Source: Mesorhizobium sp. WSM4904 (GTDB lineage Bacteria > Pseudomonadota > Alphaproteobacteria > Rhizobiales > Rhizobiaceae). From it: a stretch of 64,000 nucleotides of DNA. The position numbers were made by a program, and so were the translations under genes. This document shows, in pieces, positions 19,381 through 28,737 of the stretch; position 1 is the stretch's first letter, and every line of letters starts with the position of its first letter. The notes under the pieces were generated by a model, which made no database searches, was not told where the DNA came from, and saw only the letters and a list, made by a program, of their open reading frames with translations. The DNA is taken from assembly GCF_029674545.1 (NCBI RefSeq), contig NZ_CP121354.1, forward strand, positions 6,333,001 to 6,397,000, read 5' to 3'.

Positions 19381-21687
19381 TTAGAAATAGCGGCGGCGGG
19401 AGCGGCTTTCGGTCAGGTCGCGCACCGCCTCGCGGAACTCGCGCAGGCTAGCGCGGATCTCGTCGATCTGGCCCTGCTGATCGGCCGGCGACTGGTGCGC
19501 CTCGGCGACCGGCGGTTGCGAACGGGAAGACGCCGCCGACGATGTGTACGCATCCTCGAATGGTCCCGCAGGCTGCGGATAGTCCGGCTGATGGGAATAG
19601 GCACGGCTTTGCGCAGGCGGCGCCTCGAAGCCGCGCTCCGATAGCGGCGCGCTCCGGGCTCGCGCGGATTGGTCCAAAGCCGCTTCGACGGGCTCTTCCG
19701 ACCGACGCAGCATGAAGTCGCGCAGCGACGAGGCCAAGGATCCCAAGAACCCCGGCCGGCCGGCATCGTTGGCGGGGACAGGCGATGGCGTGAACGGCGC
19801 AACCGGCGGGGACGTCGGCGGAGGGCTCGGCGGTGCGGCGCGATACACCCTGTCCTCGTAGGCCGGCGCACGCTCCTCGGGCCTGCGGCGCGAGCGGATG
19901 TCCGCCGTCTCGCGCAGGCTGGCATAGGCACCGCGCAGTGCGCCGAGGCCGATGCCGGCGAAGAAACCGGCAAGCAGGCCGGCCAGCGCCTTGACGGCGC
20001 GCGACGGCCCCTTGGCTTCGAGCGGCGGATAGGCCTCCGAAATCAAGCTGATGTTGGCGGTGTTGATGTCCTTCTGCTCGCCGGTCTCCTTGGCGCGCAG
20101 CAGGAACTGCTCGTAGACCGAGCGCTTGGCGGCCGCCTCGCGCTCGAGCTCGCGCAGCGAAACCAGGTTGTTGTTGACGTCGCCGCTCTGCACCTTGGCC
20201 TGTGCCAGACGAGACGACAAGTCCTGCTCGAGCTGCACGGAACGCTTCAGATCGACCTGCAGCGAGGACGCTATGCGCTGCAATTCCGCAGCGATACGTT
20301 CGCGCGCGCCGGCAAGCTGGGCGTTGAGCGCCTGAAGCTCCGGATGCCGCGGCCCGAACTTGATCGCGGCGCGGTCGGCTTCCTGTTTCAGCGCCGCATA
20401 TTGCGAGCGCAGCTCGCCCATCGTGTTGGAGTTGATCTCTTCAGGCAAGGTGCCGTTGAGAACCGCGTTGACGTTCAAGGCGCGGGCCGAGGCGGCGCGG
20501 GCGTTGAGCTCGAGCGTGCGGGCGCGGGCGACCGAGAGCTGCTCGTTGAGCTTCAGCATCTGATCGTCGCTGATCAGGTGACCCTGGGCGTCGACAAGAT
20601 CATGCGTGGCCCTGAAGTCCTCGACCTTGCGCTCGGCCGTCTCGACGCCCTTGCGCAACTCGTCGAGCCTGGCCGTCAGTTCGTCATTGGCGCGGCCCGC
20701 CGTGTTGGACTGGAGTTCGCTGGAGATCTGCTGGAAAGCAGTCCTCATCGTATTGGCGATCAGGGCCGACTTGTCGGGGCTCTCTGTCGTGGCGGTGATC
20801 GAGACGACGAAGGTCTTGCCGCCGCGCTCGACGTCCAGGCTCTCCGCCAGATTGCCGACGGCCAGCGCACGCCGGCGCGCTTCGTCGGCAGGGCCCCGTG
20901 CATCCTGCCGTGACAAGACCGAGCGGAGCATCGACATCAGGCCGATGCCGCCCTTGCCCTGGCCGTTGAACTCGGGGTCGTTTGCGAGGTTGAGATCCGT
21001 GACGACCTTGTTGAGGACCGCGCCCGAGGTGAGGATGCGAGCCTGGTTCTCGACGATGGCGAGTGTAGCATCCGAGGCGATCACATTCTGCGTCAGATCA
21101 CGGTCGGTGAGCTTGAGGTCGCGCGGGTCGACGATGACCTCGGTGGTGGCCTCATATTTCTTCGGCGTCGACAGTGCGATGGCGATGCCGAGCGCAGCGC
21201 CCAGGATCGTCGTCGAAAGAATCAGCGCCTTGGATCGGGTGATGCCGCGAACGACCTGCATCGGGTCGATCAGCGGTTTCCATTCCTGATCGCCGCCGGC
21301 CGGCGGCCGGCTTGCGCGGCGAGGTTCGACATAGCGCGTTTCGAAACCGGGCTGCGGAGAATGGTCCGGGGGAAGGTTCCCTTCACGCGGTCCGGCTTGC
21401 AAGCCCCGCGTGGCCGAAACGTCCTCGTTCCGGGACGATTCGGGAAGCGGGTCGACCTGAGATTGACCGGGTTCGTCCGTTTTCGCGGACCATGGGTTCG
21501 ATCGCCCTTCGCGCTCGAAGCGCGCGGCGCGGTGGCGCGCGGCGGCATCCTCGCGCCAAGACGGGTTGGCTCTGTCGCCGATGGAAACCAGCGAAGCGTC
21601 CGGGCTGTCCTCGCCACGCACGGCCCGGCCGAGCGCGAGCAAAGAGCGCTCGCGCCTCCAATCGTCACGGTTTTCCCTGTCGACCAT
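19381..21687 (-). CDS. Wzz/ExoP-like polysaccharide co-polymerase lacking a kinase domain
   Basis: A 768-residue inner-membrane protein. A long polar N-terminal region (about 1-150) precedes membrane span 1 (about 153-173). A Wzz domain (KKYEATTEVIVDPRD) is followed by a long periplasmic coiled-coil region (about 320-530), span 2 (about 564-585) and a Pro/Ser/Arg-rich cytoplasmic tail of ~180 residues. No Walker A or tyrosine cluster of a BY-kinase is visible in the tail. It would set chain length or open the export path for the exopolysaccharide made by the genes to 28.7 kb. It is divergent from the flippase. Confidence 0.88.
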   Translation of the reverse strand: MVDRENRDDWRRERSLLALGRAVRGEDSPDASLVSIGDRANPSWREDAAARHRAARFEREGRSNPWSAKTDEPGQSQVDPLPESSRNEDVSATRGLQAGPREGNLPPDHSPQPGFETRYVEPRRASRPPAGGDQEWKPLIDPMQVVRGITRSKALILSTTILGAALGIAIALSTPKKYEATTEVIVDPRDLKLTDRDLTQNVIASDATLAIVENQARILTSGAVLNKVVTDLNLANDPEFNGQGKGGIGLMSMLRSVLSRQDARGPADEARRRALAVGNLAESLDVERGGKTFVVSITATTESPDKSALIANTMRTAFQQISSELQSNTAGRANDELTARLDELRKGVETAERKVEDFRATHDLVDAQGHLISDDQMLKLNEQLSVARARTLELNARAASARALNVNAVLNGTLPEEINSNTMGELRSQYAALKQEADRAAIKFGPRHPELQALNAQLAGARERIAAELQRIASSLQVDLKRSVQLEQDLSSRLAQAKVQSGDVNNNLVSLRELEREAAAKRSVYEQFLLRAKETGEQKDINTANISLISEAYPPLEAKGPSRAVKALAGLLAGFFAGIGLGALRGAYASLRETADIRSRRRPEERAPAYEDRVYRAAPPSPPPTSPPVAPFTPSPVPANDAGRPGFLGSLASSLRDFMLRRSEEPVEAALDQSARARSAPLSERGFEAPPAQSRAYSHQPDYPQPAGPFEDAYTSSAASSRSQPPVAEAHQSPADQQGQIDEIRASLREFREAVRDLTESRSRRRYF

Positions 21688-21885
21688 GTCTGGAACTTAC
21701 TCTCTGGCGGCTTGGAGAGGCGGTCGGCCAATCGTTAAGTCACGCTAAACAGGCATGGGAAATAAAAGGTTAATTTTGAACCCGGGAAAATACAGTTTCT
21801 CGCCTCGGTTGCAGCCCCGCTCAAGCCGCCGGGCCGCCGCCAGAACGGCACGTTAAGCTTTCCATCCTAGGCTTTCGACAGAGAC

Positions 21886-23181
21886 ATGACCCAGACCAGC
21901 GACATACCGCAAACGCGGACGCTCGCGCGGATCGGCCACTTCGTGGCCGCGCGCCGGAAGCTGGTCTTCGACTATCTTTCGGCGATCAGCGGCGCCGGCG
22001 GGCGGTTGGTGTTCTCGCTCGCCTATTTCGTGGCTCTCGCCAATACGCTGTCGATCGCCGAATTCGGCATGTTCGCCACGGCCTCGGCGGCGGGCGTGAT
22101 GCTGTCGCGCCTGCTTGCCTTCGGCTTCATCTCGGCGCTCTACCGCACCGCCACGATCCGCCCGAACCTGATCGGCACCTTTACCGCCGGCTTCCTGTTC
22201 CTCGGCGCGATTTCGCTGCCGGTGCTTGCCGCCGCTTCCTACGGCGTCTACCTGATCTTCTTCGCCGGCACGGTGCAGCTGCCGGTGTTTGCCGCGGTCG
22301 TCTTCGCCGAAGCGCTCTTGTGGCGGCCGGTCGAGGTGGTGCTGATCGTCAACAACGGCCTCGGCAAGTTCGGCCGCGCCGCGGTGCTGGCGATCCTGGC
22401 GACGGCGCTCCGGTCAGCCGGCGCGGTTCTGTTCATGCTCGCCGCGCAGCGCACCATCGGCGTCTGGTCGTGGTTCTATATCGGCGCCAACGCCGTTTCG
22501 CTTTTCGTCGCCTTCGCCTTCTTCTACCCCCGCCAGCGACTGCGGCTGCGCACCGAGCTCTATGTCCGGCGGCTCGCCGATTCCATCTATGTGGCGGGGT
22601 CGGAGGTGCTGTTCTATCTGCAGATGGAGTTCGACAAGCTCCTGGTGCTTTCGATCGGCGGACCGCATCTTGCCGGCCTCTACGCCATCATCATGCGGCT
22701 GGTCGACCTCACCGCGATCCCGATCCGCACCTTCTCGATGATGCTGGTGCAGCGCATGATGCGCGCGCCCGAACTGCTTTCTCGGCTGGCGGTCAAGAGC
22801 GGCATCGAAGGCGGCGTGTTCCTGGTCTCGACGCTGGCGCTCCTGTCGCTCGGCATCGTGCTGCATTTCTTCCCGAATGCGCTCGGCAGGAACGTCGCCG
22901 AGGCGGCGCCGCTGGTGGCGCTCGCGGTCTGCGTGCCGGGCCTGCGCAATCTCGTCGAATACCAGGCCGAGCTTCTCTTCGCGCGCGGCCAGACCGCGGT
23001 GCGGGCGATCAATCTCGGGCTGCTCGCGGGTTTGAAGGCGATGCTGCTGACCTATGTGCTGACGACGATTGCCGACACGCCCGATCTGGTGCTGTCGCTC
23101 AACATTGTCTTCCTGCTGCTCTATCTCGCCTCGATGCTTTTGACCTATTCGGCGATGCGCAGGCCGGCCAAAGCGATCTGA
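21886..23181 (+). CDS. Polysaccharide flippase / Wzx-like membrane protein
   Basis: A 431-residue polytopic membrane protein with about twelve hydrophobic segments. The N-terminal GRLVFSLAYFVALANTLSIA and central amphipathic LQMEFDKLLVLSIGG are typical of the MOP/RfbX-type oligosaccharide flippases. It would move lipid-linked repeat units across the inner membrane. The neighbours (Wzz-like protein, glycosyltransferases, O-antigen-ligase-like protein) support this. It is divergent from the Wzz-like gene; repeat copy B follows its stop. Confidence 0.8.
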   Translation: MTQTSDIPQTRTLARIGHFVAARRKLVFDYLSAISGAGGRLVFSLAYFVALANTLSIAEFGMFATASAAGVMLSRLLAFGFISALYRTATIRPNLIGTFTAGFLFLGAISLPVLAAASYGVYLIFFAGTVQLPVFAAVVFAEALLWRPVEVVLIVNNGLGKFGRAAVLAILATALRSAGAVLFMLAAQRTIGVWSWFYIGANAVSLFVAFAFFYPRQRLRLRTELYVRRLADSIYVAGSEVLFYLQMEFDKLLVLSIGGPHLAGLYAIIMRLVDLTAIPIRTFSMMLVQRMMRAPELLSRLAVKSGIEGGVFLVSTLALLSLGIVLHFFPNALGRNVAEAAPLVALAVCVPGLRNLVEYQAELLFARGQTAVRAINLGLLAGLKAMLLTYVLTTIADTPDLVLSLNIVFLLLYLASMLLTYSAMRRPAKAI

Positions 23182-23184
23182 ACT

Positions 23185-23288
23185 CGAGCAGTTCATCGTT
23201 TCACGGAAACGCTGAACTGCTCTGACTATTTGTTTTTACGCAATTCCGGACGGAAAACCGCTACACACTTTTCCTGGAATTGCTCCAG
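23185..23288. repeat. Interspersed intergenic repeat, copy B
   Basis: GAGCAGTTC and GAACTGCTC form the outer hairpin around CGTTTCACGGAAACG. Then come ATTTGTTTTTACG, CAATTCCGGACGGAA, and an end TTTTCCTGGAATTGCTCC. It is closely similar to copy A (4199-4335). Its right end encodes the last eight codons and stop of the convergent gene at 23261-24211. Confidence 0.88.
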
Positions 23289-24211
23289 CGATCGAGCCCC
23301 ATCAAACGGCGGATGCGGCCGACATCGGTGCCTATGAAGGACTGCATGCCGATCGCCACCTGCTCGGGCGCCATGGCGTCGACGAAACGGCGGAACTCCT
23401 CGTCCGACAGCGCCTCGCCGTTCCAGTGGACGCGGCAGAATTCCACCGGATCATGGAAGTGGCCGGCGCCGTCGAGCACGTCGTCGACATAGCGGCCGTA
23501 GATCATGCATTCGGAGAATTTGCGCGCCGATCCGACGACGCTGACCCAGTCGCGCCCGTGCGTCTTTTCGATCCGCTCGCACATCGCTTTGACGGTCTCG
23601 CGGCGCCAGGCGATCAGCGTCGAGATGTAATCATGCGTCGAAGCCTTAATCGGGTCGATACCGAGCGCCGAGCCGGCATTGCGCGACCAGATGCGATGCT
23701 CGTCATGGCCGTCCTTGGCCAGCGCGCCATCGCGCCGGAACAGCCGCGTCTTGCCGTCGCGCCAGAAGACGCTCGCGTCGAACGGCTTGAGGAAGGCGAC
23801 GTCGGAATCGCAAAAGACGAGCACGTCCTCCCTGGCATGGGCGGCAATGGCGATGCGGCGCAGCTGCTGCACGTGCCAGCCGCGCAGCGGCTGGGTCCTA
23901 AGACTGACCCAGACGCGGCGGTGGAACAGGCTGAGCGGGTCGTCGAAAGCGCGCAGCCAGCGCGGCAGAAGATCCCGCTCGTCGACGATCGTGCGGCTGC
24001 TGCCCTCGAGCCGACGAAACAGTGCCACGTCACGGTGCTCGACGAGGATGTAGTGCCGCGCGATACCGGTGACATGGCGGTCCATGGTCTCGCACAGCAG
24101 CCGGCAGCGCTCGAAATCCGGCGCGTAGCTCGCCGTCACGACCGCGGCCGACGGCGCGCGCGGCAGCGGCTCGATCCTGGTGGCGACGTCCGGCACGAAA
24201 CGGCTGTTCAA
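23261..24211 (-). CDS. Glycosyltransferase-like protein of the exopolysaccharide cluster (DUF6492-type)
   Basis: A 316-residue protein with a GT-A-like fold: VVTASYAPDFERCRLLCETM at the start, a DxD-like acidic motif in VLVFCDSDVAFLKPF, then RIWSRNAGSALGI and VHWNGEALSDEEF. The start is TTG 24211 with GGAGG upstream; it overlaps the upstream stop as TTGA, so the longer frame is rejected. The last eight residues (SNSRKSV and the stop region) are read from repeat copy B, showing the repeat altered the natural C-terminus. Third gene of a coupled leftward operon; donor and acceptor unknown. Confidence 0.72.
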   Translation of the reverse strand: MNSRFVPDVATRIEPLPRAPSAAVVTASYAPDFERCRLLCETMDRHVTGIARHYILVEHRDVALFRRLEGSSRTIVDERDLLPRWLRAFDDPLSLFHRRVWVSLRTQPLRGWHVQQLRRIAIAAHAREDVLVFCDSDVAFLKPFDASVFWRDGKTRLFRRDGALAKDGHDEHRIWSRNAGSALGIDPIKASTHDYISTLIAWRRETVKAMCERIEKTHGRDWVSVVGSARKFSECMIYGRYVDDVLDGAGHFHDPVEFCRVHWNGEALSDEEFRRFVDAMAPEQVAIGMQSFIGTDVGRIRRLMGLDRWSNSRKSV

Positions 24212-25002
24212 CGGCGCGCCTCCGCTGGCCGCGACCCGTGCGACAATTTCTGCTTGAGGACGCGCCACAGGAAGAGCGGGTTGCCGACCACGTAGCGGCG
24301 CCACAAGCGGGCGGGTTCGATCCACAAGCGAAACAGCCATTCGAGCCTGAGACGGCGCATCCACAGCGGGGCGCGCGGCACGGTGCCGCTGAGGAAATCG
24401 AGCAGCGCGCCGACCGCGATCGGCAGTGTGCAGTGACGAGCATCGATATGGCGCGCGATCCACAGTTCCTGGCGCGGCACGCCCATGGCGACCAGCAGCA
24501 CATCCGGCTTCAGCCTGGCAATACGCTCGATAATTACGGGCTCCTCCGCGGGGGAGAAGTAGCCGTCATGGATGACGACGAATTTGTGCTGCACGGCGAG
24601 CGCCGAAAGCTTGAGGGACGCCGCCTCGGCATTGACCCGCGTCGCGCCAAGCAACGCCACGGTCAGCCGCCGCGTCGATGCCTGCAGGAAGGCCGGGATG
24701 AAATCGGTGCCGTTGAGATTGTCCGGGAAAGGCGAGCCGTAGAGCAGCTTCGCGGCAATGTCGACGCCGACGCCGTCCGGCAGCACGAGGAAATCGTCGA
24801 GCGCTTCGGCAAATACCGGATCGCTGTAGGCGAGATTGGCGTTGTGGGCGTTGAGGAAGCTCACCTTGGTGAAGCGCCGCTCGGCGATCAACCGCGAAAG
24901 CAGTGCGACGGCATCGTCCCAACGGACGGCAAGCACGGAGATACCGAGGATCCTCCTCAGCGTGTCGAAGCCGAAGGCGGCGCGCGCGGCATGCATATTC
25001 AT
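24208..25002 (-). CDS. WecG/TagA/CpsF-family glycosyltransferase
   Basis: A 264-residue enzyme with the family blocks VSFLNAHNANLAYSDPVF, LPDGVGVDIAAKLL, VALLGAT and LLVAMGVPRQELWIARH. Family members transfer N-acetylmannosamine(uronic acid) or similar sugars to lipid-linked intermediates on the cytoplasmic side of the membrane. ATG 25002 overlaps the preceding stop as ATGA, and its own stop overlaps the next start as TTGA, so three genes are translationally coupled. Confidence 0.92.
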   Translation of the reverse strand: MNMHAARAAFGFDTLRRILGISVLAVRWDDAVALLSRLIAERRFTKVSFLNAHNANLAYSDPVFAEALDDFLVLPDGVGVDIAAKLLYGSPFPDNLNGTDFIPAFLQASTRRLTVALLGATRVNAEAASLKLSALAVQHKFVVIHDGYFSPAEEPVIIERIARLKPDVLLVAMGVPRQELWIARHIDARHCTLPIAVGALLDFLSGTVPRAPLWMRRLRLEWLFRLWIEPARLWRRYVVGNPLFLWRVLKQKLSHGSRPAEARR

Positions 25003-26171
25003 GCCGCGACCTCGTGCCTGACGGCGCCGAGCCTCTCCAGCCCAAGCCGGATCGCGGCATCGAGCGCCTTCACCTGCTGGCGACGGAAGGCGCTGCCGTC
25101 TATGTCGCGAACATCGGCCGCCGCCGCTTCGAGCGCCGAGGCGAAGGCAATCGGATCGTCGGTCACGACACAGTTTTGCGGCCGATAGCCGATGCCGCGC
25201 AACGAGCGGCTGGTGGCAACGGAAGGCAGGCCAAGCTCGAAGGTCTCGATGGTTTTCAGCTGCACGCCGCTGCCGGCGGTACTGATCAGCGGAATGACGG
25301 CGCCACCGCGAACGAAGGCCTGGGCGTCAGGGACCCTGCCGACGAATTGGACGCCGGGATGGGTCGACGTCACGCCCGACGGCATGTTGCCGGCGATCCT
25401 GATGCGGAAATCCGCCTTAAGATGCGGAACGACCTTGGTCAGGAACCAGTCGAGGCCGATGCGGTTGGGCTGCCAGGTCCAGGTGCCAATGAGCGCGGCG
25501 TCGCAATCGATGCGGCGCGGACCGTTCTTCGCCGGCGCCTCGGCGCGCGTCACCAGCGGCAGCACCGCCGAGCGGTCGTCGGAGGCGACGCCGAGTGCCG
25601 CGCGATCCTCTTCGGCCAGCGTGAAGACGAAGCGTGCGGCGCGGCAGAGACGCTCTTCCATGACTGCGAGCAGTCTGGCCTCGCGGCGGAACAGCCAGCG
25701 TTGAAGCGCACTGCCGGCCGCGGCGGCGTTCTCCTCGGCCGAGCGATGCTCGACATTATGCGCGACGAAGATCGACGGCCGATCACTGAAGAGCCCTCCG
25801 AAGGCGCCGGCAAATTGCACGGAGTTGAGCACGTAACCGTCGAACGGGCCGGCGCGCTCGATTGCCGCGAGCACATCCGCATCGGAAACGACGCGCAGCT
25901 TGACCGAAGCGAAGGTGAGACCGGTGAGCATCGCCTTGCTCGCCCAGGCCAGCTTCTGCCGCGGCGAAGCGCTTTCGGTGCGCACATCGATCGCGCCGAG
26001 GACAATTGTGTTTTCGGGATCGGCGGCAGGCTTTCCCGGCCAGCTGAAGCCGATCACCGTCACGCGCACGCCGGCACGCCGCAGCGCGTCGATGATCGCG
26101 GCGTTGGCGATCTCGTAACCCGAGGCGAGAACGCCGTCGGGCACGATCGATGTGGCGAACAGCAGATGCAT
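24999..26171 (-). CDS. GT4-like glycosyltransferase
   Basis: A 390-residue GT-B-type enzyme: N-terminal MHLLFATSIVPDGVLASGYE, a central FVAHNVEHRSAEEN and a C-terminal nucleotide-sugar site with LIGTWTWQPN, VQFVGRVPD, and STAGSGVQLKTIETFELGLP, whose Glu is the usual donor-binding residue. Start ATG 26171 with AGGTGAG upstream. It is first in the coupled three-gene operon and divergent from the GT2 gene. Sugar specificity not predictable. Confidence 0.87.
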   Translation of the reverse strand: MHLLFATSIVPDGVLASGYEIANAAIIDALRRAGVRVTVIGFSWPGKPAADPENTIVLGAIDVRTESASPRQKLAWASKAMLTGLTFASVKLRVVSDADVLAAIERAGPFDGYVLNSVQFAGAFGGLFSDRPSIFVAHNVEHRSAEENAAAAGSALQRWLFRREARLLAVMEERLCRAARFVFTLAEEDRAALGVASDDRSAVLPLVTRAEAPAKNGPRRIDCDAALIGTWTWQPNRIGLDWFLTKVVPHLKADFRIRIAGNMPSGVTSTHPGVQFVGRVPDAQAFVRGGAVIPLISTAGSGVQLKTIETFELGLPSVATSRSLRGIGYRPQNCVVTDDPIAFASALEAAAADVRDIDGSAFRRQQVKALDAAIRLGLERLGAVRHEVAA

Positions 26172-26339
26172 CTCACCTATCCATTGGTGTAGCCGGTAGC
26201 AGAACGCGGTGAAGCCTTGATTAAATGGCACCCCCAAAGGCCGAACGCCCCGGTTTCGTGGGACCCGCCGCGAAAGGTGATTAACGAAACGTTATCATCG
26301 GGCTGCTATCGAGAGCCGAACCCACACGGCTGGAAACGG

Positions 26340-27368
26340 ATGCTCCCTTTGCCATCGGACGCTTTGGTATCGATTGTGGGGGTATCGATCGCGGGGGTAT
26401 CGATCGCGGGGCGGTCTCCGGGCCTCGCCGCCGAGACCGTCGAGGCGGTCGTCACGCTGCCGACCTTCAAGCGGCCTCAGCTGCTCCTGGAAACGCTGGC
26501 ATCGCTCAAAGCCCAGAAAACCTCGCGCCGCTTCGCCGTCATCGTCATGGAAAACGAGGCCGACGCGCGTGAGGGCGCCAAGGCGGCACTGCCGCTGTTC
26601 GAGAGCGGCGAGATGCCGGGCTTGGTGATCATCGCGCATGAGCGCGGCAATTGCAGCGCTTACAATGCCGGCTGGCAGACGGCGATGATGCAGTTCTCCA
26701 ACTTCCGGCACCTTCTCGTCATCGACGACGACGAGGTCGCCGAGCCCGACTGGCTGGAGCGCATGTGCAGAGCCGCCGAGACGCTTCGAGCCGACATCGT
26801 CGGCGGGCCGCAAGTGCCGGTCTTCGCCGATCCCTCACATGCGGGATGGGCCGACCACCCGGTCTTTGCGCCGCCATACCGCGAAACGGGCCGTGTGCCG
26901 GCACTCTATTCGTCGGGCAATCTGCTGGTCGGGCGCAACGTGCTGATGGCCATGGGACCGCCCTTCCTCGATCTCAGGTTCAACTTCATGGGCGGCGGCG
27001 ATTCCGATTTCCTCAGCCGCGCGTCGCAGCAGGGTTTCGCGCTCGGCTGGTGCGCCGAGGCAAGGGTCAGGGAAGGGGTTCCAGCGCGTCGCGTGGAGGC
27101 CGACTGGATCCGCGCCCGAAGCCTGCGCAACGGCGTGATCTCTACCCTGGTGGAAAAGAAGAAGCGAGCGGGCACGCCGTTCGCCGGGACCAAGGTTCTG
27201 CTGAAGAGCCTGGCTCTGCTTGCCGCCTCGCCGCTGCGCGGCGCCGTAAGGCTGGCGTGCACGGGTTCGCTGGCGACAGGCCTCTACCCCATCTATGTCG
27301 CGCTCGGTCGCGTGCTTGCCGAATTCGGATATGCCAATGAGCAGTACCGGCAGCCTGAGAAGAACTGA
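26340..27368 (+). CDS. GT2-family glycosyltransferase
   Basis: A 342-residue GT-A enzyme: VEAVVTLPTFKRPQLLLETL marks the nucleotide-binding start, LLVIDDDEVAEPDWLERM the DxD-containing metal site, and GGDSDFLSRASQQ the catalytic region. ATG 26340 is preferred; the frame extends to 26217 but without a ribosome site. The N-terminus contains three tandem pentapeptides (VSIVG, VSIAG, VSIAG) from a 15-base repeat. It overlaps the next gene by about 30 bases. Confidence 0.85.
   Translation: MLPLPSDALVSIVGVSIAGVSIAGRSPGLAAETVEAVVTLPTFKRPQLLLETLASLKAQKTSRRFAVIVMENEADAREGAKAALPLFESGEMPGLVIIAHERGNCSAYNAGWQTAMMQFSNFRHLLVIDDDEVAEPDWLERMCRAAETLRADIVGGPQVPVFADPSHAGWADHPVFAPPYRETGRVPALYSSGNLLVGRNVLMAMGPPFLDLRFNFMGGGDSDFLSRASQQGFALGWCAEARVREGVPARRVEADWIRARSLRNGVISTLVEKKKRAGTPFAGTKVLLKSLALLAASPLRGAVRLACTGSLATGLYPIYVALGRVLAEFGYANEQYRQPEKN
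26367..26411 (+). repeat. 15-base tandem repeat, three copies, in the GT2 N-terminus
   Basis: GTATCGATTGTGGGG at 26367-26381, then GTATCGATCGCGGGG at 26382-26396 and again at 26397-26411. In frame it encodes three five-residue units ahead of the conserved GT2 fold. Copy-number change would keep the reading frame. Confidence 0.93.
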
Positions 27369-28656
27369 GCGCGCGCCGCTCAGCGCCGCCTTCACGCGCG
27401 AGGGCCTTGCGACGGCAATCGCGGCGCTGCTTTTTGCCACCATCATCGTGTCGTTCCGGCCCTTCCAGCCTGCCGGCGCCGAACTCACCGGCGATGGCGG
27501 CGATATCGTCAACCAGCTCGGCTTCGGCTCGCTCGGCGCCATCTCGATCTTCTCGCTGCTCGCCTTCGCGGATCCGCGCGTCGTGCGCTCGCTCATCAGC
27601 CCGTCCTGGGCACTGATGCTGGGCTTCTTCTTCCTGTCGGTGATATTGGCGACCGACCCGCCGTCGGCGACGCGCGCCGCCTCCTTCACCATGATCGGCA
27701 TCATCACCATGGCGACGATCCTGGTGCTGCCGCGCGATGCCGATTCCTTCGCCAGGGTCATCATCTTCACCGCCGTCGTGGTGATGGGGCTCTCTTATGT
27801 CGGCCTCTTCGCCTTTCCGCACGAGGCGCTGCATACCACCCACTCGCAGGAGCCCGAGCATGCGGGCCTGTGGCGCGGCGTCTTCACCCACAAGAACATC
27901 GCGGGACCGGTGATGGCCTGCTTCAGCTTCGCCGGGCTCTATCTCTGGCGTCGCGGGCAGCGCTGGTGGGGCGTCGGCATCTTCTCAGCGGCCATGATCT
28001 TCATGCTGCACACCGGCTCGAAGACGACCGTCGGACTGGTGCCGTTCTCGATCCTGATCGTGGTGCTGCCCAGCCTCATCGGCATGCGGCTCGGCACGCC
28101 GATTCTGTTTCTGGCCGCGATCATCGCGACGGCGGTCGGCACGCTGGGCATCGTCTTCATCCCGCCTGTGAAGCATCTGGCCGCGGCCTATTTCCCGAAC
28201 CTCACCTATACCGGCCGCACCACGCTGTGGGAGTTCGCCGGCGAGATGCTGGCGAAGAAGCCCTGGACCGGCTACGGCTACGAAAGCTTCTGGGGAACGC
28301 CGCTGCTGCTCAACCAGGACCAACCGTTCGACCGCCCCTGGGACATCCGCACCATCGTGCACGGCCATGACGGCTATCTCGACATCGCCGTGCTTATGGG
28401 CATCCCCGCGCTCTGCGTCGCGGTCTATACGTTCCTTATCGCGCCCCTGCGCGACTACATGCGCATCCCGCCGCGCAAGGAGAACATCCTCCTCGGCGAC
28501 TTCTTCATGATGGTGGTGCTGTTCGCGGCGCTGAACGGTTTCCTCGAAAGCTTCTTCTTCCGCCGCGCCGACCCCGTCTGGCTGTTCTTCGTGTTCAGCG
28601 TGCTTGGCCTGAGACAAATGTCGCTGCGGCCTCTTCCGACTCGCAGTCCCAACTGA
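27337..28656 (+). CDS. O-antigen ligase / exopolysaccharide polymerase-like membrane protein
   Basis: A 439-residue protein with about ten hydrophobic spans and a long loop before the last spans, the layout of Wzy/WaaL proteins. The family signatures VFTHKNIAGPVMACFSFAGL and TGRTTLWEFAGEMLAKKPWTGYGYESF are clear. It would polymerise or ligate the repeat units handled by the flippase and Wzz-like protein. The start is uncertain: ATG 27337 has GGAT eight bases upstream, ATG 27331 is possible; both lie within the 3' end of the GT2 gene. Confidence 0.87.
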   Translation: MSSTGSLRRTERAPLSAAFTREGLATAIAALLFATIIVSFRPFQPAGAELTGDGGDIVNQLGFGSLGAISIFSLLAFADPRVVRSLISPSWALMLGFFFLSVILATDPPSATRAASFTMIGIITMATILVLPRDADSFARVIIFTAVVVMGLSYVGLFAFPHEALHTTHSQEPEHAGLWRGVFTHKNIAGPVMACFSFAGLYLWRRGQRWWGVGIFSAAMIFMLHTGSKTTVGLVPFSILIVVLPSLIGMRLGTPILFLAAIIATAVGTLGIVFIPPVKHLAAAYFPNLTYTGRTTLWEFAGEMLAKKPWTGYGYESFWGTPLLLNQDQPFDRPWDIRTIVHGHDGYLDIAVLMGIPALCVAVYTFLIAPLRDYMRIPPRKENILLGDFFMMVVLFAALNGFLESFFFRRADPVWLFFVFSVLGLRQMSLRPLPTRSPN

Positions 28657-28737
28657 TCTGGCCGATCGATCTCGTTGAGACTGGACTTTTCCCTAACCGC
28701 GCAAGCGTTTAAGGAGAGCCGTCTTGCGGAGGTTCTG

